From contig JAHBMJ010003670.1 in the NCBI GenBank assembly GCA_018398765.1, positions 15,001-47,225 of the forward strand: a DNA stretch of 32,225 nt. The letters are read 5' to 3'. Below, one piece after another: positions 10,426 through 19,857 of the stretch. Numbering within the stretch: position 1 is the first letter of the stretch; each line of letters opens with the position of its first letter. Source of the stretch: Chromera velia. Lineage: Eukaryota; Sar; Chromeraceae. The notes under the pieces are model-generated. The model saw only the letters and a list, made by a program, of their open reading frames with translations. It ran no database searches and was not told the DNA's origin. Made by a program: the position numbers and the translations under genes.

Positions 10426-12046
10426 ACACACACGCATATGTGATGTGCAGATCTCCCTGATATTGTTTGCGCGAATGTTGAGAGCAGCCTTCCAGTTTTC
10501 TCGCTGAAAAGACCCTCTCGCGTGCCTTTCATCCCGAAAAAGGACAAAGGTGAACGGCAAAATCGATAAAACAAGACTAAGGAGGGAGAGAACGAAATAT
10601 TCAAACAATCCGCACAGCCAAAGACTGACTGAGTATGTCTGTCTCTCTGTTTCTCTCTCTGTCTCTCTCCCAACCGCATGCAGGAATTTCGTCGTGCTGC
10701 GGAGATGTTGCATTCGGGGACTTCACTGGAGGACGTTTGCGGGTGGGTGCGTGGGTGATAGCGAAGCGGGTTGGGGGGCTCCTTCAATCAGAAGCGTAAC
10801 TTTTTTCTGGCTGTGCACTTTCGTGAATTGCCGAAGAGACTCGATGTAGACCTCTTTCAGGTGACGAGAGCCAAGCCTGCTGGATATGGATAGATGAAAT
10901 GACGCGACGGTCTGGAGTCCCTCCGATTGGCTTTTTATGGAGTCTGCTACCTTTGCTGCACACGGAAAGGAGGGCACTGTTTTTTTCCTTGGCGTAATTC
11001 TCTGAAGAGGAGCCGATACGTGACAGAGACATAGACTCGTGAATAAACACCTTTCTAAGTCCAAGGACCTGTTTGTTTGTAATTCTCAGCTAAATGCCGC
11101 TCCTCTCTTCAAACTCCCTCTTTTCCGCGTGCAGGATTAGCTCCAGAGGCGGAAGGGACAATAAACAACAGGCAGGGGAGAGGTCTCCAAAACCTGTCGC
11201 TCGAGATGGCCTCATTCCTCGCGGCAAGTCTTTCTGTGTGTTTTTTTTTGCCTCCCGGGGGAAGCAGAACGGAAGGAAAATTTTTGCCCAGATTTCTGTC
11301 CTCTCGCTTTCTCTGTGCTGCTGCTTATGTCTATTTCTCCTAATCGGTTCTCCTAAATCTTCTCTTTTTCGGCATTTCATTTGTCTCCGGCCTGTCCTGC
11401 CTTCGACCTTATTTGTTCGTTCACTGTGCTTTCGCTACCTTGCTCGTTTACTTGTGTTTTTGTCTTCAACCGTTTTGCATTCATTCGCGCGTTCACTTGT
11501 TTCCTCGATCGAAATTTGAAAACTTTCAAGCCCACTTTTTCCCATTCTGTGCTTCGTGCCATTGTCTGTCTCTGTCTGCGTACAGCGCTCCAACCGTATT
11601 CCGGTTCCGCGGCCCTTTCGCAGTCTGTCTCCCCCTCTGAGTCGACCTTTTCCCCCGGTCCCTCTCGCACAAGTGTCCCTTTCCCGGCCCCTTCCTCAGG
11701 ACCTGCTGGAGAGAGCGGAAGGGAAACGCGACATCGAGACGCCCACTCGGGGGCAAGCCCGCAATCTCCACAAAGCTTGAATTCCCCAAAGCAGACAGGG
11801 TACCACACAGTATCTCCAGAAGGAGGGCAGGGCGGATTGCAGCAGCCTGGAACCTCACCTCTGTTCTCCGACCAGTTTGAGGATCGCCAACCGGCCCCCT
11901 CATCCCGGACGTCTGTGCGAGTTCCCTGGAGGAAAGGGGGCCCGGAGAGTCCAGTGGCATATGGGCGGCCCTCGCCGCTTGACAACAGCCAGAAGATCGA
12001 GAACGGTCGCTCAGAGCTCAACACCCAGTATGTCAGAGCATTGTAA
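4904..12046 (+). CDS. Non-canonical poly(A) polymerase / terminal uridylyltransferase, 12 exons
   Basis: Adds nucleotides to RNA 3' ends (Cid1/TUT/GLD2-like family). My exons are 4904-5476, 5766-5992, 6808-7057, 7334-7435, 7818-7891, 8370-8757, 8957-9012, 9365-9495, 9988-10196, 10684-10742, 11135-11235 and 11586-12046; all junctions are GT-AG and phase-consistent, giving 876 residues. Catalytic core: FGSVVNGLWTPASDID (G366, S367, D378, D380) and ACDVSVNN with the third Asp at D464, then DPRVRALGLALKHWAKGRGI and GTLSSFALTLMLIHFLQ. PAP-associated domain: NDESVGLLLVRFF and DNPFEVGKD. Oddities: a ~35-residue Gly/Glu-rich insertion before D464; Lys655 where Cid1 has its UTP-selecting His; no acidic residue and many Arg in the first 57 residues, as in a mitochondrial or plastid presequence. 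The ATG directly follows an in-frame TGA. A possible acceptor at 5022 makes the first exon's start less certain, and the last two junctions are the least certain. Confidence 0.85.
6001..6660 (+). repeat. Giant polypyrimidine microsatellite block in an intron
   Basis: Almost uninterrupted pyrimidines on the plus strand: TTTCTC, TC, TTTCTC again, CTTT, CTTC and TC blocks, ending in TG/CG dinucleotides (about 6612-6655). Only short complex segments interrupt it (6045-6090, 6120-6165, 6385-6435). It fills most of the 815-base intron 5993-6807 of the nucleotidyltransferase gene. Open frames of Arg/Glu or Ser/Leu/Phe repeats on either strand are artefacts. Long mirror-symmetric pyrimidine tracts can form triplex DNA. 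Confidence 0.95.
10365..10436. repeat. (CA)n microsatellite
   Basis: CA dinucleotides with CGCA and TACA variants, inside the intron 10197-10683 of the nucleotidyltransferase gene. Confidence 0.95.
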
Positions 12047-12561
12047 ACCACCCATGTGTCCAGCGTAGGCGCCGTAGGGTCCAGCGGCCACTAGCGCTCA
12101 CCAGATGTTGCGAAGATGTTTGATACAATATACAACAATCCATCGACCGGATTCCACTCTACATTGTTGGCAGCGTAAGGAATGTATGTCAACTTTTGCA
12201 AAAAAAACAATTCATTTCTGGCATGGATGGGCGTTCAGAGCCTGAATTATAGCGGTGGCTCATCGGTTTTACCCACTTCAACTCAGTTACTTCAATTTAA
12301 AAAGTTTAACACAATCTTTTCATATATATCGCCTTTCATTTTAGGAGTAATGTGCATGAATATATGGTGCAAGGCGGATGTCAGATAACTGGCACGCAGG
12401 TCTAGGGCTCCAGCCCCGAACATAATGTAATCCTGTAATCCTGTAACTAGTCATTTAATAAAAATGGAAAATCTAAATTAATTAAAAATGTTAGTCTGAA
12501 ACTTATAGTCGTCTGTGGCATTTTTCACTATATGTTTTTGAAGAAGCAACTTTTGAATACT
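12047..12561. other. 3' flank; composition changes to AT-rich
   Basis: Follows the stop codon (TAA) of the nucleotidyltransferase gene. Sequence up to about 12120 is gene-like in composition and probably 3' UTR. After that it becomes AT-rich, with no convincing coding frame. The boundary may mark an old insertion block that extends to about 13.3 kb. Confidence 0.5.
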
Positions 12562-12569
12562 ATATAAAA

Positions 12570-12879
12570 CTAGGTCCTACACTGTAAAACTTCAAACAAT
12601 GAAAACTCATGCTAACTTTCTTCCTTTCTTTAGAACTTTGTTAACTTTATGCATAAAGGAAAATCAAATCTACATCAAAGGTTCGACTCTAGGTTCGATT
12701 TTAAATGAAAGTGAGTGCTAGACGAGTCTCATGAAACCTGTGATTCATCATACATAAGCTCATAAAACGTTTAGTAACCAACCTAGTCTTTCGATTTGAA
12801 TGAAGGAGGGGACCTAACGGGACCTAATTGATAGACTTTCTCAAGTAAAGCTGGAAACAAGCAAAACTTAGATAAATTT

Positions 12880-12911
<32 letters not shown>

Positions 12912-12948
12912 TTTTTCTTTCTTTAGAACTTTAGAGTGTAGGACCTAG
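12570..12948. mobile_element. 379-bp MITE with terminal inverted repeats and 8-bp target duplication
   Basis: The left end CTAGGTCCTACACTGTAAAA and the right end read as reverse complement CTAGGTCCTACACTCTAAAG are inverted repeats, matching at 18 of the first 19 positions. Both ends are flanked by the identical octamer ATATAAAA (12562-12569 and 12949-12956), a classical target-site duplication. The element has no coding capacity and contains a (CTTT)n tract. An 8-bp duplication is typical of hAT-superfamily elements, but the TIR start does not clearly match the usual hAT consensus, so the superfamily is tentative. Confidence 0.85.
12881..12925. repeat. (CTTT)n microsatellite inside the MITE
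   Basis: Tandem CTTT units with one interruption (TTTTTT), adjacent to the right terminal inverted repeat. Confidence 0.9.
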
Positions 12949-12956
12949 ATATAAAA

Positions 12957-13699
12957 GTAGCATTATACGGTTTTTATTACTTTGAATATGCTTAGATATT
13001 AGCATATAAACATTCTGACACGCGATTTTAGGTGTAGTCTTGTCTTATGCTATGCGCTACTTAAATTAAATACTAACTTAGTCACGGGTTTATTACTAGG
13101 TATCATTACTAGTTTCATTAATCCAATAAAAAGAAAACTCTAAGGCAACTTAGTTAAACTCTGAAGTCATAGATGAAATAAGACGAAACAATCGTTCAAT
13201 CTAGCGTTCAATCGAGGCATTAGTGTTGCAGCTGCAAAAAATACGCTGTCGCACATACTGAACGACACCTAGGAACGACACACCGTTTGTAGAGCTGTAG
13301 TTGGCATGACACTTCTTGTAAGTGTAGGCGGTTGTATACCATGGCATACGTCAGTGCAAACGACACGGCCACTCATGACCGAAGCGAAGTTGGAAATCGA
13401 CTAGTGAAAATAAGGGGGAGTCCTCAGAACAAACAGTCTGTCCAGAAACAAGTGAATGAGAACACTACGAATGCATGCAACACTTCTTTGTGCGAGTCTC
13501 TGCAGGGCGTATGAATGACGTGGACCCGACAAATGGATTGACCTCTCCCCTCCCCTCCCTCCCCGGATATGCATGCAACACCTGAGCTAGTCAACTGATC
13601 AATCAAGCTACCAAATGTAACCAACGACTTCTCCCCCTCTCTTTTTAGTAGCAAGCCCAGCAACACAATCGAGCGAGTTCATGGCAGTTTCGTCTCCTC
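12957..13699. other. Intergenic region between two convergent genes
   Basis: AT-rich to about 13200, then of mixed composition. Neither strand shows a credible coding frame. It separates the 3' end of the plus-strand nucleotidyltransferase gene from the 3' end of the minus-strand UBA2 copy. Confidence 0.5.
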
Positions 13700-15090
13700 T
13701 CAATTGTCGTCAATTATGGCGGGGTCGTCGCTGGTGCTGATGAGCATGTCGGCGTCTTGAAGCGCGGCGTCTTTACCTGCACCTGCGTCCTCTGCAGTTG
13801 CGCTGTCCTCAGCCTCGCGCTCTTGCTTGGTGCCCCGCACCGTGTTCTCATCGTCCTTCAGGTCCTCAGGGGACTGTTAGGGGACGGGGGGTTGTTTTTT
13901 CTTCCTCTCTGCCTCTTCTGCTTCCTTCTTCTTTTTCTCTTCCTCCGCCTTCTTCTTCATCTCGACAACCAACGGAGCCAGAGGAGTCATCTCAACAAAG
14001 AAGGGTGAACCTTCTGCGGCGGGGGCACCAGAGGGTCCGAGGGAACGATGGAGAGGTTCACTACCTCTGCTCTGCAGTAGGACTGCATATCGAGTAAGTC
14101 AACAAAAGGAATTAATCAAAAAGAAAAGCCGAATTATTCAATCGAGGTTCCGCTTTCAAAGGGAAACGTTTAGCCACACTCAAACCAGGCAGAAAAATGC
14201 AACGTTGACTGGGTACCGTCAGAGATAGGAGCAGATCGGATTCCGGAAGGGGGAGCAATACAAGGAAAGCACTAACTTCTGCAGCCCTAGCTTCACCCTC
14301 CCGCCCCCCCACTGACCGTATCAACCACTTCCACAATCTTTCCCCCCAGTTTGAGTGCTTTGAGTGCCGTGTCGAGTCTTTTCTATCTTTCCCACTCCTC
14401 CTTGATCTCCTCCGGGTCGTCCAGCTTGCCCACTTCGAACACCCCCACGAGCACTTTGTCATCTTCCCAAAGATCTGCATGATCAAAGGGATGGGTAGAC
14501 AAACAGAGACAAAAAAACAAAGCGAAATTGAACAAACGAAAGACGTATAGAAAATTTCTTCAAGTATGCTCACGACAGTTTGAGATTCCTTACAAAGATC
14601 GAATGAAATAGTAAAATGGAAAGTAGAGAAGGGAAGGGGGCGAGAGAAGCCAGACGCCCAGCAACTATCTTCATGAGTAAATGTGAACACCAACTGCATA
14701 GGTGCATTCTATTAACTTCACGTTCCGACAAAGTCACGCAGGCAGGCACCCGAACAAGAAGTGTCAGACATGCAGACATGGAAACAGCCGGAGAGACACG
14801 CAGATGGATTGATGGAGAAGAGGCGGTCAGGCAGACAAGTAGAACAAGAGACCGTGAAGCAGACAGAAAAGTAAAATGCAAGGATTGATGAAGGAGAAGA
14901 AGAGGAAGGCGACCCATGAAAGGCATATGCAGAAAAAAAGATAAGTGCACACATCCTTCCTCTTTCTCCAGACTATATTGTCTTTTCTTTTCCGTTTCCT
15001 CTTTCTCCATCCTCTTTCTACGGACAGACAGACAGACTATGTCACAGACCGACTATATGTTTCTTCTTCTCCCTTCTTTTCTTCATGAAC

Positions 15091-15147
15091 ACAATAGACA
15101 GAAAGATAGACAGACAGACAAACAGGCAGGCAGGCAGGCAGACAGAC
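15091..15147. repeat. CAGA / CAGG tetranucleotide repeat
   Basis: GACA units followed by GGCA units, in the intron just after the donor of the UBA2 exon 15499-15148 (minus strand). The same type of repeat occurs near 15025 and at 30.3-30.6 kb. Confidence 0.9.
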
Positions 15148-16185
15148 CTCTGACGGTGAATTCCTGGATTCTCATTCTCTCTTTGATGACTTCCTCAGTA
15201 AGTTGTTTAAGGATGACTGTGGAGAAATTCCTCACCCGGCAGACCCAGTTCTCCCTGCAGCAGGTTGTGCATTTTCTGTTTGGTGGGGATGGTTTCTCGG
15301 CCATAATGGCCTTCATCTCCTGACCGTGCACAAGCCAGAGACCCCTCAGGAGGGGGTACAGGATGTCTGTGTCCTTTTTTCGGTCCCTCTCACTCTCCCT
15401 GTCCAGTACTTGCTGGTAGTGTTCCAGCACGTTGTATGAAGAAGGGTCGGCAGGAAAGTTATCAGGGAGCATCTCAACAAGGGAGTATATCAGGCGGACC
15501 TGCAGTCATGCATGGAGCCATTCATTCATGCAACCAGACGTTACAGATAGACGCATGTATACACACACGCATGGCGAGAGAGAGAAGTCGAAGGTATCAG
15601 CAAACAGGATAGTCCCTTGTGAAGGCCGACTGACTGATAGAAAGAGGGAGAGGTGGTTGAGGGATGATGAAGACATGGAGATCAACACAAAGAAAGAAAG
15701 AAGACCAGTACATTCACAGAAGAGGAAGGAGTGAGAGAAGAAATCAACAGGCCGACAAGGGAGTCAAGAAAAACACGTGAAACCCATAATGCACAGGGAA
15801 TCTCTGACAAGCGAATAACTCTAGTGCACAGTCCTCCATCCAGTGTGAATACATTGAGGGATTAGCACAGAATTTTCTCAAGCGAAGAGACAACTAGAGA
15901 TTCGCTTTCCATCCTCACAGGGCGAAAGAAGGAGACGGAACCGAAGTAGACGGGAGTGACGGAACAGAACTACCGAGCAACTGAGGGAGGACTCCTGCAC
16001 TCATTTCGTTTGTTCTATAAAAAAAAAGAAAGAAAGCTCAATGACACAACTGACTGACTTACGGACCTCAAAGGCTGCCACCGCAACGTTGGTCGAGGCG
16101 ATGGCTGGGATGATGTTCCCAACGATTTTTTGGCACTTCCACCAGATCTGCAGAGGAAGAAAGGGAGGGAGGAACACATTCACTC

Positions 16186-16260
16186 TGAATGAATGAATGA
16201 ATGAATGAATGAATGAATAAATAAATAAATGAATGAATGAATGAATGAAGGAAGGAAGGT
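16186..16260. repeat. (GAAT)n / (AAAT)n / (GGAA)n repeat
   Basis: GAAT tetranucleotides with a short AAAT block and GGAA at the end, inside a UBA2 intron. Confidence 0.9.
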
Positions 16261-16653
16261 CTCTTTTGAGTAGAGCGAGCTAGCTCGAATAAACAGATCC
16301 GTACAAGCGAAAACTGTTTCCCGAAGATTTCACGCATCCTTTCCAAAGAGCCAGCGAAGGGAATTCAGCAACAGAGAGGAAGAAGAATGGACAGAAAAAA
16401 AAAAACTCATCAGATCTTCCCTTCAAATCCGATTGATTCCCCGTAAAGTCTCCAGAGCTTTGTTATCTGTTTTATTTTTCTTACGCCTCCTACCATTCGA
16501 GTACCCAGCCCAATCCATCCCCTAATTCACTTTTCCCCTTCACGCCCCGCCTCTACGCACAGTATCTCTCGAACAAAATGGGTTTCTCTCACACGCTTTC
16601 GCACACATATCTAGAGCCAGTCTTGACCAACATACATGCTCACACTCATAACT

Positions 16654-16655
<2 letters not shown>

Positions 16656-16711
<56 letters not shown>

Positions 16712-16722
16712 TAGACAGACGG
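16656..16722. repeat. (GA)n and (CAGA)n repeat
   Basis: About 20 GA dinucleotides followed by CAGA units, in the same UBA2 intron (16148-16874). Confidence 0.95.
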
Positions 16723-17182
16723 AAAGAGCAAGACAGAGACAAAGAGGTGGGGGGAGGGGGGGAGAAACAGGGAGAGAGATAGGGAGAAAAACCCCGAAAG
16801 AAAGACATGCGCGCGATTGCAAACTCACACATATAAGTCAGTGAACTCAATCAACTACCTACCTACCCGCTGACCTGTCGCTTGATCAAATAGTTCCATA
16901 TCCAAAGATTTGCAGCTGCCACCACAAGGTCCATCTCATGTTTCGCATCCTTCAAGTTGTCGAAGACGATCTGCATGCCTTCCTCTCTCTTCTTCTTCTG
17001 AGGACCCCCACAGCCTCTACAAAAGTTTTGATTGTCTCCTCGACAGTCCACATCCTCTCGACCTCTGTCTGGATGGAGGAAGAGGACGAAGAGGAAGTGC
17101 TGGCAGCGTTGGGGTTCTCAACATCCGCCTCGAAGTCAAAAAAGAGGGCACGCACGCGTTCGTTGTGTGTGAACGTCGGCTT

Positions 17183-17360
17183 GAAGACAAATCTATCCCA
17201 AACGGTCTCCAACATCAAAACGGTCTCCAAAATTACTATATCTATCAAGCATTTCTAGGTAGTAAACAATGATCAAAAACTTAAAACAAAGAGTTTTAAA
17301 CGGTTTGAGAGTGCAATTAAGTGTTTTTTAAATCAAAGTTAGTGAGAGAATTATATATCA
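17183..17360 (+). repeat. Left terminal inverted repeat of the 8.6-kb element
   Basis: Starts GAAGACAAATCTATCCCAAA and contains two direct copies of AAACGGTCTCCAA (17200 and 17219). Blocks shared with the right end in order: AAACGGTCTC twice, TAAACAAT, AACAAAGAGTTTTAA and TTAGTGAGAGAA. The direct repeats near the tip could be protein-binding sites. Confidence 0.85.
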
Positions 17361-18112
17361 ACTTCATTAATTTTATGATAACTATATGCATTTAAATTTG
17401 AATTTATGATTTTAAGTTTTTAACCCAGGTTTTTAACTCTTTAAAATATTCTTTCCACAATAAATCTTAAGATTTTAGCAGAAAGATTGAAAACATGTGA
17501 AACATAATGTAGAGTTTTTACGAGTATCATATTTGATGTTATTAATATATTATCATATATACATATATACTGTGTGTTAGACTGTATGCATGACTACAAA
17601 TCATGAGCAGAACGCTCATAACATTGGCCGTGAGCTGAAGGCACTGTTTCAGCATAACACCACAACAACTAGACAATGAAGTTGTTCAACTCAGATAACA
17701 ATTTTTTTATGCCGCCAAAACAATGATCAACATTTTCAAATTGGTTTTCAGTGTACGTAATCTGTCAGTAAAGGTCTGCGTGTATGTGGATCTGCCAGTG
17801 CGCGCACGCGCGCGCGCAGATACATATACACACATACACACACAAGGGGAACAGGCCGGGGGGAAAGGGGAAACGGGAGGATCATAAGCCGGCAGAGAAA
17901 CCTTGGGCATGAAGGAGAGACCGAAAGGTAGAAGGAGAACAAGTACATGCACTGCAGACACATGCACACGCACATAAACGCGCACTCGGACAAGCTGGCT
18001 CACAAAAAAGCAACAACACACCTTCATTCTTTCTAAAAGAGGTAAGCGTCATGAGCTTTAAGAAAAAAAAGGATGGAAAGACTGTGTTGCGTTGCGTGTA
18101 CACCTTTATATA

Positions 18113-18138
18113 CTCACACACACGCACATACACACGCA

Positions 18139-18179
<41 letters not shown>

Positions 18180-18187
18180 ATACACAT

Positions 18188-18218
<31 letters not shown>

Positions 18219-18255
18219 TACATATACACACACATACTCACACTTACACTCACTT

Positions 18256-18288
<33 letters not shown>

Positions 18289-18340
18289 TACACACACACA
18301 CATACTCACACTCACACTTACTCTCTCTCCCTCCCTCCCT

Positions 18341-18388
<48 letters not shown>

Positions 18389-18485
18389 CACACACACTTA
18401 CATACACATATACCGTGACACAGGCACACACACATACACACACACACATACACACTGTGTGGTACACATACACACACATGTGCAT
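18113..18485. repeat. Compound (CA)n / (CT)n microsatellite
   Basis: Long CA-rich arrays with CACATA variants, two CT blocks (about 18255-18270 and 18322-18385) and further CA arrays. Long His/Thr, Tyr/Thr or Cys/Val open frames over this stretch are repeat artefacts. The sequence from 17361 to 18112 is AT-rich to mixed, and from 18486 to 19162 mixed, without a credible gene. Confidence 0.95.
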
Positions 18486-19162
18486 GCACACATGCACATG
18501 GAATATACGATCACAACGACTACTAGCAGTACGCTCTGGAATACAAATACAGGCAAAAAAATGCAGTGCCAGAAGGAATACATAAACTTTCAGGACAAAG
18601 AGACAAATAAAATACATGGGTGGATATCCTTTTTCACATATTCACACTCTTTTACACACGCATACACATATACATACACATACACACACATGCTGCACCT
18701 AGCGTTATACACACCTAGATATACACACGTGCAGACACGGAGAAAGACTCAAAAATGAAATCAAAATGGTTAATAAAAAGGCAGCCTAGAGCCCCAGAGC
18801 CTGGCAGACCAAGCACAAGCCACTGATACAAAGGCTGAGCTCTGAACCCACCTTCTACAGGGGCTGTCTGGGATGGTCCTTCCACACACCTCGAAGTGGA
18901 CTTAACTGCATTCATATTCAGAAGACACACATATAAAGAAGAGTCCATAGATATATCAAAAACAGAGACAGGCAGATGGGAGAAGAATTAAAGGCTTAGA
19001 AAACGAATTTAAAAGGTTTTACAACAATTTAGCTATTTTTTTCTACATGTGTATAGGCAGAAAATACGAGGCGTGCAAGGTGCAACCCTGGTGCCTGACC
19101 CGAGGTGGCCCACAATAGTGCAAATTAAGCATAGAAAAAGAACACGTAGCATGAATTCATAT

Positions 19163-19472
19163 AAGATGAATGCTGTCCCAAACCCTTTTCATCCAAAAAA
19201 TGTGTCTTTTCTGTGATGCAAAAGAAAAAAAAATCTTTCGTATTTTTACTGAGGGAGAATTCAGGCCTAAATTCTCCCTCGGGTGAAACGGCTTAAAGTG
19301 TTGCACATTGAGAGCTGCGAGGAGAGAAAGAAAGCAGTTGACACGATTTCGAGCAAGATGAATACTGTCCCAAACACCTTTCATCCAAAGCATATCTCTT
19401 TTCTATGGTACGAAGGAAAAAAAAATCTTTCGCATTTTAACCGAGGGAGAATTCAGGGCTAAATTCTCCCTC
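19163..19472. repeat. Two 118-bp direct repeats, each ending in a palindrome
   Basis: 19163-19280 and 19355-19472 align without a length difference. Both begin AAGATGAAT.CTGTCCCAAA, contain an A9 run and AATCTTTCG, and end in the palindrome GAGGGAGAATT...AATTCTCCCTC. The spacing is 192 bases. Differences are scattered point changes, so the duplication is not recent. Confidence 0.85.
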
Positions 19473-19857
19473 GGACGATATTTCCTTGACATCTAGGGTA
19501 TGACACCTAAAAAAAAAGTAAATATAATTTAATTACAAACCCTAGGGGTATGTGTCACTCTGATTAGCTATAACTCTAAAAAGTGGTTTTTTAAGGTTTT
19601 TAGGATAAACTGACCTTATTCCTATGATAACACAACTTTTTAAATTAAATCTCATAACCTTTTATATATAGGAAAGTCGATTCGCTTTCTAAGGTTCGCA
19701 AACGCTCATGACGTCGGTTTGCAAACCTAATCCCCCAACCTGACCAAACCTGTCTAAACCTGTCTAAACCTGGTTCTAAATAGCTTTTGCATGAACACAG
19801 AGAAGATACAAAGCAAACATAACCTGGTATTTTACGGTAGAGCTACATCTGATTGAT

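Larger units (their letters stand above)
13700..17182 (-). pseudogene. UBA2: UBA2 (SUMO E1 subunit), C-terminal two thirds, downstream of a transposon insertion
   Basis: UBA2 with SAE1 activates SUMO with ATP and passes it to the E2. Exons on the minus strand: 17182-16875, 16147-16067, 15499-15148, 14474-14317, 14082-14011 and 13873-13700 (stop TGA). All acceptors and donors are GT-AG and phases agree. Family signatures: MDLVVAAANLW, VGNIIPAIASTNVAVAAFE (human UBA2 has a GNIIPAIATTN-type motif here), a CTTC zinc knuckle in PPNRKCTTCC, and an acidic tail ending AIIDDN. Damage: the frame changes inside a purine tract at 16981-17000 (frame of MWTVEETIKTFVEAVG to frame of MQIVFDNLKDAKHEMD), and an in-frame TAG sits at 14383-14385. 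Intron 13874-14010 has an open Lys/Glu-rich frame, so splicing of the tail is uncertain. The first exon continues across the transposon at 25771. Confidence 0.85.

Noticed and set aside
16993-17014. A 14-base intron (GTGGGGGTCCTCAG) restoring the UBA2 frame
   Set aside because: Far below any plausible spliceosomal intron length here; a microsatellite indel is simpler.
18051-18758. Long His/Thr-rich and Cys/Val-rich frames
   Set aside because: Artefacts of the CA/CT dinucleotide arrays.
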